Source: Buchnera aphidicola (Macrosiphum euphorbiae) (GTDB taxonomy: Bacteria; Pseudomonadota; Gammaproteobacteria; Enterobacterales; Enterobacteriaceae). Taken from it: 64,000 bases of DNA. The notes under the pieces were generated by a model. That model worked only from the letters and a program-made list of their open reading frames with translations. It made no database searches and was not told the DNA's origin. How positions within the stretch are numbered: position 1 is the stretch's first letter; every line of letters begins with the position of its first letter. The stretch spans positions 310,001 to 374,000 of the forward strand of contig NZ_CP033006.1 of the NCBI RefSeq assembly GCF_005237295.1. The letters run 5' to 3'. Shown here piece after piece: positions 10,939 through 19,853 of this stretch. Made by a program: the position numbers and the translations under genes.

Positions 10939-11293
10939 GATAAAATCTTATTTTAATAGATAATGTATAATTTAGAAAAAACGATTGCTCTCAACATAAT
11001 AATTAATATCAGTAAAAATATTTTTTATTATTAATTCAATTTAAAGAAAAACATTATTTTTTAATATAAATACTAATATATTTCTAGATTGAGTAACTCG
11101 ATATAAGTTATGATGCGTATTTTATAAAATAACGCACAACTATAATATTGAGTTACTCTAAAAATTAAAAATAAAATTATTCTCATTTAGAATAATTGCC
11201 TAATATTTTATTTACAACACAAAATATTTTTAAATTTTTAAGAATTTAAGAAATAATTTTCTATATTATATATTATAATATATTTATTATATA
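10939..11293. other. Noncoding gap between bioB and bioD (bioF-bioC deletion site)
   Basis: 355 bases with no open frame of note. In E. coli the order is bioB-bioF-bioC-bioD, so this gap marks where bioF and bioC were lost (known family order plus inference). I saw no recognisable remnant of either protein. The only structured part is the long inverted repeat at 11091-11158; the rest is A/T runs, including a TATA-type repeat at 11262-11303 next to the bioB stop. Confidence 0.6.
11091..11158. repeat. Long imperfect inverted repeat in the bioB-bioD gap
   Basis: The outer arms are GAGTAACTC at 11091-11099 and its complement at 11150-11158. An ATAT pairing follows after one wobble position. After a small internal loop the centre is an almost perfect palindrome, tgcgt-attttataaaat-(a)acgca, at about 11114-11136. 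The whole would fold as a hairpin of about 68 nt with almost no terminal loop. No T-run follows on either strand, so it is not a simple intrinsic terminator. Possible roles are a processing or stability element between bioB and bioD, or a cruciform. Function unknown. Confidence 0.6.
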
Positions 11294-12325
11294 TTATAAT
11301 ATAGCTGCATTATAGTATTGATCTTTATTAATTTTTAATGACTGCATTATAGTACTGTATTTATCTTTTTTTAATACAGGTTGTTTTTTATATTCAGGGT
11401 ATAAATTTAATTTTTCAAATAATTCTAAATCATGTTTTTCTTCTGGATTATCTGCAGTAAGTAATTTACATCCATAAAAAATAGAATTCGCTCCAACCAT
11501 AAAACACATCGCTTGAGTTTGATCATTCATATTTTCACGTCCAGCAGATAGTCTAATATAAGATTTTGGCATCATGATACGAGCTGCAGCAATAACACGA
11601 ATAAAATCAAATGGTTCTACATTTTTATTATCTTCCATTGGTGTACCCGGAATTTTAACTAACATATTAATAGGTACACTTTCTGGTTGAATAGATAAGT
11701 TAGACAATTCCATTAATAATTCAATACGATCTTGTATTTTCTCACCTAAACCTATAATACCTCCAGAACAAATTTTCATTCCAGCATTGCGAACTTTATC
11801 TAGTGTATTTAGTCGTTCTTGATATGTTCGAGTGGTAATAATACTACTGTAAAAATTTTCAGAAGTATCTAAATTATGATTATAAAAATCTAAACCTGCA
11901 TTTGCTAATTTTTTTGCTTGTGAATTATTTAAAGTACCTAGAGTCATACACGTTTCCATTCCCATTTCTTTTATTTCTTTAATAATTTTTTCTAAATAAG
12001 GCATGTCTTTTTCTTTTGGATTTTTCCATGCAGCACCCATACAAAATCGACTAGAACCTGAGGATTTAGCTTTTTTTGCAGCACTAAGAATTTGTTCTAT
12101 TTCTAATAATGGTTCTTTTTTTAAACCTGTTTTATATCTAGCACTTTGTGGGCAATATTTACAATCTTCTGGACAAGATCCCGTTTTTATCGAAAGTAAA
12201 GTGCTGATTTGTATTGTATTGGGATTAAAGTTTTTTCTATGTTCTTTTTGAGCTTGAAATATAAGATCAAAAAATGGTTTTTTAAAAAGTATTTTTGTTT
12301 CTTCTAGAGTCCATTTTTTTTTCAT
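11294..12325 (-). CDS. bioB: Biotin synthase
   Basis: Radical-SAM enzyme that inserts sulfur into dethiobiotin to make biotin. The 343 residues compare with 346 in E. coli. The [4Fe-4S] motif is C51-x3-C55-x2-C58 (CPEDCKYC). The [2Fe-2S] cysteines are visible in [15 protein letters not shown] and KICSGG, with the arginine in R-L-S-A-G-R-E. It has one of the few perfect Shine-Dalgarno sequences in the window, GGAGG at 12330-12334. It is divergent from bioA, as in E. coli. Confidence 0.97.
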   Translation of the reverse strand: MKKKWTLEETKILFKKPFFDLIFQAQKEHRKNFNPNTIQISTLLSIKTGSCPEDCKYCPQSARYKTGLKKEPLLEIEQILSAAKKAKSSGSSRFCMGAAWKNPKEKDMPYLEKIIKEIKEMGMETCMTLGTLNNSQAKKLANAGLDFYNHNLDTSENFYSSIITTRTYQERLNTLDKVRNAGMKICSGGIIGLGEKIQDRIELLMELSNLSIQPESVPINMLVKIPGTPMEDNKNVEPFDFIRVIAAARIMMPKSYIRLSAGRENMNDQTQAMCFMVGANSIFYGCKLLTADNPEEKHDLELFEKLNLYPEYKKQPVLKKDKYSTIMQSLKINKDQYYNAAIL

Positions 12326-12402
12326 ATTACCTCCAAAAAATTATGGTTTTATTTTAGTAAACGTTTATACTTAATTATCTAATATTTTATATATAAATCA
12401 TC
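12326..12402. promoter_or_regulatory. Divergent bioB/bioA control region
   Basis: 77-base region between the two start codons, the place of the BirA-controlled operator in enteric bacteria. It contains the GGAGG ribosome site of bioB (12330-12334) and a perfect 10-base palindrome, TAAACGTTTA, at 12358-12367. Its two halves resemble the GTAAAC/GTTTAC arms of the enteric bio operator, but here they abut instead of being about 16 bases apart. Whether this is a working operator is unknown. Confidence 0.4.
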
Positions 12403-13689
12403 ATGAGTCAATTTGATACATTTTTTGATTACAAACATATTTGGCATCCATATTCTTCTATGATTAATCCTCTTCCTTGTTATACTGTTATATCTGCTAA
12501 AGGAGTCTATTTAAAATTAAAAAATGGTAAAAATATAATAGATGGCATGTCTTCATGGTGGTCTGCAATACATGGATATAATCATCCCATTCTAAATAAA
12601 GCATTAAAAAAACAGATAAGAAAAATGTCTCATGTAATGTTTGGTGGAATTACACATCCCCCAGCAATTGCACTTTGTCAAAATTTAATTTCATTAACTC
12701 CAGAGAAATTAGATTGTATTTTTCTGTCTGATTCCGGTTCAGTTGCCATTGAAATCGCGATAAAAATGTTAATACAGTATTGGCATTCGTTAGGTCAAAA
12801 AAGAAAATTATTTTTAACTATTCGTAATGGTTATCATGGTGATACTTTTGCGGCAATGTCAGTTTCAGATCCTGAAAATTCTCTCCATAAAATATATAAT
12901 AATTTAATACCAAAAAATTTATTTGCAGATGCTCCAATTTCTTCATTTCATAAAGATTGGAATGCTAGTGATATTGTATCTTTTAAAAAAATAATAGAAA
13001 AAAATTCATCAAAAATAGCAGGAGTTATATTAGAGCCTATAGTACAGGGTGTAGGAGGGATGAATTTTTATCATCCTACGTACTTAAAAAAAATAAAAAT
13101 TTTATGTAATTATTATTCTATTCCAGTAATTTTTGATGAAATTGCCACTGGATTTGGTCGAACTGGAAAAATGTTTGCTTTTGAACATGCTAATGTTGTA
13201 CCAGATATATTGTGTTTAGGAAAATCAATTACAGGTGGAACAATAACTTTAGCTGCGACTTTAACTTCACGTCATATTGCTAATACTATTAGTAAAAGTA
13301 AATCAGGTTGTTTTATGCACGGTCCTACTTATATGGGCAATCCATTAGCATGCGCAGTTGCTAATGCTAATATAAAAATATTAAAAACTAATCAATGGAA
13401 ATTACAAGTATTAAGTATTGAAAAACAACTATTTAAAAATTTGCAACCATTAATTAATCATCCATATGTAATTGATATACGTATATTAGGAGCTATTGGT
13501 GTAATTGAATGTTCTCATTCAGTAAACATGTTTTTAATACAAAAATTTTTTGTCGAAAATGGTGTTTGGATCAGACCATTTAGAAAATTAATTTATATTG
13601 TACCACCTTATACTATTAGTTCTCATGCATTAAAAAAATTAACTAACGTTATTATAGATGCCTTAAATAACATTAAATTATTTTTGTAA
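12403..13689 (+). CDS. bioA: Adenosylmethionine-8-amino-7-oxononanoate aminotransferase
   Basis: PLP-dependent class III aminotransferase that converts KAPA to 7,8-diaminopelargonate using SAM as amino donor. The 428 residues are close to the E. coli 429. The N-terminus has HIWHPYSSM and the substrate-binding MSSWWSAIHGYNHP. The cofactor region includes FDEIATGFGRTG and the lysine in L-G-K-S-I-T-G-G. It is divergent from bioB and needs KAPA; no bioF or bioC is present at this locus. Confidence 0.97.
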   Translation: MSQFDTFFDYKHIWHPYSSMINPLPCYTVISAKGVYLKLKNGKNIIDGMSSWWSAIHGYNHPILNKALKKQIRKMSHVMFGGITHPPAIALCQNLISLTPEKLDCIFLSDSGSVAIEIAIKMLIQYWHSLGQKRKLFLTIRNGYHGDTFAAMSVSDPENSLHKIYNNLIPKNLFADAPISSFHKDWNASDIVSFKKIIEKNSSKIAGVILEPIVQGVGGMNFYHPTYLKKIKILCNYYSIPVIFDEIATGFGRTGKMFAFEHANVVPDILCLGKSITGGTITLAATLTSRHIANTISKSKSGCFMHGPTYMGNPLACAVANANIKILKTNQWKLQVLSIEKQLFKNLQPLINHPYVIDIRILGAIGVIECSHSVNMFLIQKFFVENGVWIRPFRKLIYIVPPYTISSHALKKLTNVIIDALNNIKLFL

Positions 13690-13698
13690 ATTTGGATT

Positions 13699-14703
13699 TC
13701 AATCTAATTGATGTGTAAGTATCCATACAGGTTGTCGACTAGTATTATATGTCTTTAATTTTTTTAATTCACCAGTTCTATTAGAAATGCTATAAATAAT
13801 AAATGTGTGTGATTTTTCTCCAGCAACTATTAAGTATGTATCATTAGTATTTATGTGAAACGATCGCGGTTGTTCTTCTGTTTGATAACTTTTAAAAAAA
13901 ATAATTTTATTATCATTTTGATTAATGTGAAATAATGAAATAATATTTAAAAGTCTATCTGTAGCATATAAAAAACGACCGCAAGATGTTAAATGAATAT
14001 CAGAAGACCAATAATGCTCTAAAATTTGATTTTTCAATAAATTGATATTTTGTATATTTTTTATTTTTATTATGTTGTCTTTTTTATATATTTTCCATGT
14101 ATCTATAGTCCCATTTAATTCGTTTATAGTATAGATAAAATCTTGATTAGGATGAAAAGCAATATGACGAGGCCCTGATTTTTTTCTAGTATGCAGTATT
14201 TTTTGTTCAGTACTTTTTAATATTCCAAAATTTGTTAAATAATATAAATAAATAGCATCTTCTTTAAGAGCCATTACAAACAACAAATTATATTTATAAT
14301 TTATTTTAGCAGCATGACAACCTTCTATATTATGAATAATTTGTATTGGATCTTGCGGTATGCCATGTTTATTTAATGGACTTACGCTAATACAATTAGA
14401 ATGATAAGAACTACAAAATAAAAATTTTTTATTTTTATCAAAAGAAATATAATTTGCTTTTCCAGGAATGCTACTTTCATGTTTTTTTTCAAGAAGACCA
14501 TTATTTTTTATAAAATACGTAACAATTTTATTGTTCGGAAAAATTCCAGCATATAATAAATTTTTATTTTGAATAATTTTTATAGGTTGAATATTACCAT
14601 CAGTTACAATTTTTTGTATTAAATTCATGCTTCCATTATCATGTAAATTCCATACTTCTATATTTTTATCTTCTGAATTTGCAATATAAACAACTTGTTT
14701 CAT
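13699..14703 (-). CDS. pgl: 6-phosphogluconolactonase
   Basis: Seven-bladed beta-propeller lactonase (YbhE type) of the oxidative pentose-phosphate pathway. It hydrolyses the product of Zwf, which is encoded at 48.4 kb. The 334 residues compare with 331 in E. coli. Recognisable blocks are MKQVVYIAN, GCHAAKI, GPRHIAFHPN, YTINELNGT, SSDIHLT and EEQPRSF. It converges on bioA with 9 bases between the stop codons and follows mfd on the same strand. Confidence 0.96.
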   Translation of the reverse strand: MKQVVYIANSEDKNIEVWNLHDNGSMNLIQKIVTDGNIQPIKIIQNKNLLYAGIFPNNKIVTYFIKNNGLLEKKHESSIPGKANYISFDKNKKFLFCSSYHSNCISVSPLNKHGIPQDPIQIIHNIEGCHAAKINYKYNLLFVMALKEDAIYLYYLTNFGILKSTEQKILHTRKKSGPRHIAFHPNQDFIYTINELNGTIDTWKIYKKDNIIKIKNIQNINLLKNQILEHYWSSDIHLTSCGRFLYATDRLLNIISLFHINQNDNKIIFFKSYQTEEQPRSFHINTNDTYLIVAGEKSHTFIIYSISNRTGELKKLKTYNTSRQPVWILTHQLD

Positions 14704-14826
14704 ATAATTCCTTATATTTTTTTAAAGAAAATCACTAGTAATTATGTCATAAAATATCTTTTAAAATCATTAAAATAATAAAGACGTTCAATAATAATTT
14801 TAGGATATGTTTTGATAAGATAAAAT

Positions 14827-17250
14827 TTAAAAACTATTTCTATGTAAATTTCTTAATAATTTAACAATCCATTTAAGGCGTAAATAATCTTCTTCTAAAT
14901 TTAAAATAAATTTTATTTTAGTTGAGCTTTCCATTTTCCAGACATTTGGTTCTTCTTGAAATATTTTTAGTAAATATTTAATATTCACAGAATTATTATG
15001 ATTAAATTCTATAAAACCTATATTTTTGTTAGATTTAATGCGTTTAATACCAATTTTATGTGCTATTAATCGAATTTGAGCAATTAAAATTAAATTTTTA
15101 GAATAATTAGGTAATTTGCCAAACTGATTAATTAGTTCATATTTTATTGCTTCTATTTGCTTCTCATTTTTAGCATCGGAAATCTTTTTATAAAAAAATA
15201 GTCTTGTATTAATATCTACTATATAATTATCAGGAAATAAAGAAGATACATGTAATTCAATTTCTAATGATTGCTTTGGTAATTTTTTATCAGCTAAAAT
15301 TTTTCTATTTTTTAATAAATCAATAGCATTTTTTAATAATTCCATATACAAAGAAAAACCTATATTTTTTATATGTCCACTTTGTTCTTTACCTAATATT
15401 TCACCTACTCCTCTAATTTCAAGATCTTGATTAGATAAAGAAAAACCACCTCCAAAATTATCTACTGATGAAATTGCTTCTAGTCTTTTTTTTGCATCTG
15501 ACGTAATTTTATTAAAATTATTAACAAGAAATAAAGCATATCCTTGATAATTTGATCTACCAATGCGACCACGAAGTTGATGAAGCTGAGATAATCCAAA
15601 ATGATCAGAATTTTCAATAATAATTGTATTAGCTCTTGGTACATCAACACCACTCTCAATAATTGTAGTACAAATTAAAACATTAAATTTATTATTATAA
15701 AATTCATTCATAACCTTTTTTAAATCAATGTTTTTCATTTGTCCATGACCTACTTTGATTTTGGCTTCAGGAATTAATGCTGATAGTCTTTCAGCAATAT
15801 TTACAATATTTTGAACTTTATTATATATATAATAAATTTGACCACCTCTTGATATTTCACGTAGTATTGTTTTTCTTATTAATAAGGGGTTGTATTCTTG
15901 AATGAAAGTTTTGATAGCTAGTCTTTGAGCTGGAGGTTTTGATATTATAGATAAATCTTTTATACCAGTCATTGCCATATTTAAAGTTCGGGGTATAGGT
16001 GTAGCTGTTAAAGTAAGTATATCAATATTGGAGTATATTTTTTTTATAATTTCTTTATGCATTACACCAAATCTATGTTCTTCATCAATAATTAACAGTC
16101 CAAGACTATGCCATTCTATTTTTTTAAATAATAATTTATGAGTACCTATTATAATATTTATTTTTCCATTTTTAGTGTTTTTAAAGATTAAATCTTGTTC
16201 TTTTTGTGTTTGAAATCTAGATAGTATATTAATGCTAATAGGCCAATTAGAAAAACGCATTTTAAAGTTTTTACAATGTTGTTGTGCTAGTAAAGTAGTC
16301 GGGACTAAAATAGCCACTTGTTTGTTATTAGATACAGCTAAAAAAGAAGCTCGCATTGCAATTTCTGTTTTTCCAAAACCTACATCACCACAAATTAAAC
16401 GATCCATAGGAATTGATTTAGACATATCTCTTAATACAAACTTCATTACTTCGTTTTGATCTGATGTTGTTTCAAAAGAACAATCATTGCAAAAAATTTT
16501 ATATTTTTTTTGATCTTTTTTAAATGCAAAACCTTTTTTAGATGCTCGTTTAGAATAAATATGTAATAATTGTGCAGCATGATCATAAATAATTGTACTG
16601 ATTTTATCTTTTTCTTTATTCCAATCGTCACCACCTAATTTATGAAGAGGAGCATTTTCTATTGATGTACCAGTATAGGGGGAAATAAGATGTAAATATG
16701 AAATTGGCACATATAATTTATCTCCTTCTGCATATGAAATAATTAGATACTCAGATTGGATACTAGCAGTTTTTATAGTAGTTAACCCTTCATATCTTCC
16801 AATACCGTGTTCAGCATGTATGATCGGATGGTTTAAAACTAATTGAGAAAAACTACTATTTTTTATGGTATTAATATTTTTTTTTATATTAGAGATGCAT
16901 TTATCATCAATTAATAATGGCAGTAAATCTTTTGTACCAATAAATAAAAAATTATTTTCTTTGTCTAAAAATCCGTTTTTAAGATCTTTTATCATATAAA
17001 AATAATCAAATTTTTTATTGATATCAACAGTTCTTTTTATATATTGCGGATAAATTTTATTTCTTTCTAAATAATTTAAAATTTTTTTTAGAGAGTCTTC
17101 TTCTGTCAAGGAAAATATTATTTTTCCTGAAAAAGAATATAAATAAGATAATAAGTTGTTAACTTTTTTTTGGTTGTTAATATTATGAAAAAAATTTGAT
17201 GATTTTTGATTTTTAAAATTAATAATATTTTTATTTTCTGTCATTTTCAT
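14827..17250 (-). CDS. mfd: Transcription-repair coupling factor Mfd, N-terminally truncated
   Basis: 807 residues against about 1148 in E. coli. The RNA-polymerase-interacting domain starts near residue 140 (HAEHGIGRYEGL). Then come the SF2 translocase with Walker A GDVGFGKTE (about 288-296), DEEHRFGV, TATPIPRTL and QLRGRIGRS, and the C-terminal TRCF domain. What is missing corresponds to about the first 340 residues, the UvrB-like domains including the UvrA-binding surface. Sequenced Buchnera lack uvrABC, so the likely remaining job is dislodging stalled RNA polymerase (inference). The start at 17250 (M-K-M-T) could also be the second ATG. The strongly conserved motor motifs argue against a pseudogene. 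Confidence 0.94.
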   Translation of the reverse strand: MKMTENKNIINFKNQKSSNFFHNINNQKKVNNLLSYLYSFSGKIIFSLTEEDSLKKILNYLERNKIYPQYIKRTVDINKKFDYFYMIKDLKNGFLDKENNFLFIGTKDLLPLLIDDKCISNIKKNINTIKNSSFSQLVLNHPIIHAEHGIGRYEGLTTIKTASIQSEYLIISYAEGDKLYVPISYLHLISPYTGTSIENAPLHKLGGDDWNKEKDKISTIIYDHAAQLLHIYSKRASKKGFAFKKDQKKYKIFCNDCSFETTSDQNEVMKFVLRDMSKSIPMDRLICGDVGFGKTEIAMRASFLAVSNNKQVAILVPTTLLAQQHCKNFKMRFSNWPISINILSRFQTQKEQDLIFKNTKNGKINIIIGTHKLLFKKIEWHSLGLLIIDEEHRFGVMHKEIIKKIYSNIDILTLTATPIPRTLNMAMTGIKDLSIISKPPAQRLAIKTFIQEYNPLLIRKTILREISRGGQIYYIYNKVQNIVNIAERLSALIPEAKIKVGHGQMKNIDLKKVMNEFYNNKFNVLICTTIIESGVDVPRANTIIIENSDHFGLSQLHQLRGRIGRSNYQGYALFLVNNFNKITSDAKKRLEAISSVDNFGGGFSLSNQDLEIRGVGEILGKEQSGHIKNIGFSLYMELLKNAIDLLKNRKILADKKLPKQSLEIELHVSSLFPDNYIVDINTRLFFYKKISDAKNEKQIEAIKYELINQFGKLPNYSKNLILIAQIRLIAHKIGIKRIKSNKNIGFIEFNHNNSVNIKYLLKIFQEEPNVWKMESSTKIKFILNLEEDYLRLKWIVKLLRNLHRNSF

Positions 17251-17958
17251 AGAAGAGTATTTCTTTAAAATAAGTAATGATATTTTAATTTAAAACAGAT
17301 TTTTTTAATTATAAAAACACGATTTTTAATCGTATTAAATTTTTTTGTAAATTTAAAAAATTAAAATTAAATAATTTTTCTAATATAAATATTCTTTCAT
17401 TAATAAAATTTTTATTTATTTTAATTATTTTAAATTTTATTTCTTTAGAATTATTATGATTTTGTGTATTAGATATTTCATATTAAAATATTTTCTTGAA
17501 TCATTGAAAGAAAACAATTTATTAAAATGAAATTATTTTTTATTTAACTTTAAAAATAATTTTTTTAACTGAAAATAAACTTATTTAAAAAATATATAAA
17601 TAATAACATTTAAAAACAATAACAAATTTTATTTTGTAAAAATTAAATTTATAAAATAGAAAAAACGTGATATCTTTAGATAATAAAAAGATACCACAAA
17701 ACAATGCGATAAAATATAAAAGTTATAATGTACATATTTTTTCATTTATATAATACTAGTCTTTAGTATATAATAAAAGAAGTAAAAATAAGAATTAAAA
17801 GACTTTTTTAATATAAAAAAAATCTATATTGCATGTATTTTTAATTAAGTTATATAAAAGAGAGTTTTCATATATTTTTAAAATAAAATTTTTGTATGTT
17901 ATTAAATATATAAAAATGTTTAAGAAAATTTTACATCAATTTAAGATAATACATCAGA
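17251..17958. other. 708-base noncoding region between divergent mfd and lolC
   Basis: AT-rich spacer with no credible gene. A short open frame near 17829-18026 overlaps the lolC start and has only random AT-type composition. The one structured element is the hairpin at 17667-17697 described separately. Promoters for mfd (minus) and lolC (plus) should lie here, but I could not single one out. Confidence 0.5.
17660..17697 (-). terminator. Terminator-like hairpin on the minus strand, no known client
   Basis: Arms gtgatatcttt (17667-17677) and aaagataccac (17687-17697) pair over 11 positions. On the minus strand the only imperfect pair is a G-T wobble, and the stem is followed by G then six Ts (17666-17660). 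This looks like a Rho-independent terminator for a minus-strand transcript coming from the 17.7-17.95 kb region, where no gene is recognised. Confidence 0.4.
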
Positions 17959-19158
17959 ATGTACAAACCTATATCTCTTTTTATCGCTGTACGATATTTA
18001 TGGAATACTCATTTACCAAAGTTTAAAAAAATTATTACGATTTTATCGATTTTAGCTATTACTGTTAGTACAGCTTCATTAATTATTATCATGTCTATGA
18101 TAAATGGTTCTGAAGAAAATTTTAAAAAAAATGTTTTGTCTTTTATTCCACATTTGATAATAACTAATAAGAATCAGTATATTAAAAAATCCGAATTTCC
18201 TGAAAATATTTTAAAATTACATAATATTGAAAAAATTTCTGATTTTTTTAGTAAAGAAATCATTGTTCAAAGTGAAGATGATGTTGCTATGGCAGAAATA
18301 ATTGGAATAGATAATACAAATTTTTTTAATATGAAAAACTATGGCATAAAAAATATTTCAGATATCCTTAAGACAGGATCCTATAATATAATTATAGGAG
18401 AACAATTAGCTAAAAAACTTAATGTTCATATTGGTGATGCACTTGAATTAATTCTATTATCTAATAAAAAAAATTTTTTTTCAGGACAAATTTTTAATCA
18501 ACGTATGTTTAAAATAATTAGTATTTTTTCAACTAAAAGTGAAGTTGATTATTATCAAATTTTAATGGATAAAGAAGATAGTTTAAATTTTCTAAATTAT
18601 TCTAAAAATCATGTTACTGGCTGGCGAGTATGGTTAAAAAACCCATTATCTTTAAACATTAAAGAAATAAAAAAAACAACAGATAAGTTAGTTTTATTGG
18701 ATTGGAAAATACAAAAAGGTGAGCTTTTTAAGGCCATGAAAATTGAACAATATATTATGTTATTTTTATTTTTTTTGATTTTATTAGTAGCTATTTTAAA
18801 TATATTTATAATTCTTACTGTATATATAATAGAAAAAAAAAATGCTATAGCAATTTTAAAAACACAAGGATTACTAAATTGGAAAATTATGTTAATATTT
18901 ATTATGTTTGGTTCAGGTACTGCAATTATTGGTAATATATTAGGAACAATAATAAGCATTGCACTAATAATTCAAAATGATTTCTTAAAATTTTTTATTA
19001 AGATTTTTTTCAATGAAACTGATATACCAATAATTATTGAACCATATCAAGTATTTATAATTAACATTCTATCTACACTATTTACAATTTTTTCAACATT
19101 ATATCCATCATGGAATGCTGTTCGATTAAAACCATCTAAAATTTTATCTAATGACTAA
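17959..19158 (+). CDS. lolC: Lipoprotein-releasing ABC transporter permease LolC
   Basis: Inner-membrane subunit of LolCDE, which extracts outer-membrane-destined lipoproteins. It has 399 residues, the E. coli length. It starts MYKPISLFIAVRYL, like E. coli LolC. One membrane segment lies near residues 25-48, followed by a large periplasmic domain (about 50-265) and three C-terminal segments ending in LYPSWNAVRLKPSKIL. Its stop overlaps the lolD start by 8 bases, so the two are translationally linked. Confidence 0.95.
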   Translation: MYKPISLFIAVRYLWNTHLPKFKKIITILSILAITVSTASLIIIMSMINGSEENFKKNVLSFIPHLIITNKNQYIKKSEFPENILKLHNIEKISDFFSKEIIVQSEDDVAMAEIIGIDNTNFFNMKNYGIKNISDILKTGSYNIIIGEQLAKKLNVHIGDALELILLSNKKNFFSGQIFNQRMFKIISIFSTKSEVDYYQILMDKEDSLNFLNYSKNHVTGWRVWLKNPLSLNIKEIKKTTDKLVLLDWKIQKGELFKAMKIEQYIMLFLFFLILLVAILNIFIILTVYIIEKKNAIAILKTQGLLNWKIMLIFIMFGSGTAIIGNILGTIISIALIIQNDFLKFFIKIFFNETDIPIIIEPYQVFIINILSTLFTIFSTLYPSWNAVRLKPSKILSND

Positions 19159-19837
19159 TATTATTATAAAATGTATTGATTTAACCAAATCCTATCAAAA
19201 CGGAGATTCAAGTTTTAATATTTTAAAAAATATATGTTTTGAATTAAAAAAAGGAGATATAGCAGGTATTATTGGAAAATCAGGTTCAGGAAAAACTACA
19301 TTTTTACATTTACTTGCTGGATTAGATTCCCCAACTTCTGGTGATATATTATTTAATGGTAAATTATTTAGTTCTATGTCATCTAATCAAATGTCCAAAT
19401 TTAGAAATATTGAATTAGGTTTTATTTATCAATTTCATCATCTAATGTTAGATTTTAATATATTAGAAAACGTTGCAATACCTCTTTTGATAAGCAATAA
19501 AAATATAAAAGAATCTGAAAAAATATCATATAAAATGCTAAAAAAATTTCATTTAGAAGATAAAATAAAAAAATATCCATCTCAACTTTCTGGAGGAGAA
19601 AGACAGCGTGTTGCCGTTGCTAGAGCTTTAATTAATAAACCTTCTTTAATAATAGCAGATGAACCTACTGGGAATTTAGATGCATATAATACAAATATCA
19701 TTTTGAATTTAATATTTCAATTAAATGCTGATTTTAATACTTCCTTTTTAATTGTTACACATGATCCTATTTTAATAAAAAAAATACCTATTTTATTCCA
19801 AATGAAAAATGGTCAATTATTTAATTATAAAAATTAG
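19151..19837 (+). CDS. lolD: Lipoprotein-releasing ABC transporter ATPase LolD
   Basis: Cytoplasmic ATPase of LolCDE, 228 residues (E. coli 233). Walker A is GKSGSGKTT (about residues 41-49), the signature LSGGERQR, and Walker B LIIADEPTGNLD with a downstream VTHD switch histidine. It starts inside the lolC stop region (ATGACTAA overlap) and is followed 16 bases later by lolE. Confidence 0.96.
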   Translation: MTNIIIKCIDLTKSYQNGDSSFNILKNICFELKKGDIAGIIGKSGSGKTTFLHLLAGLDSPTSGDILFNGKLFSSMSSNQMSKFRNIELGFIYQFHHLMLDFNILENVAIPLLISNKNIKESEKISYKMLKKFHLEDKIKKYPSQLSGGERQRVAVARALINKPSLIIADEPTGNLDAYNTNIILNLIFQLNADFNTSFLIVTHDPILIKKIPILFQMKNGQLFNYKN

Positions 19838-19853
19838 TTAAAAGAAGTATCCA

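Noticed and set aside
17829-18026. 65-codon frame overlapping the lolC start
   Set aside because: Non-ATG start, random AT composition, runs into lolC in another frame.
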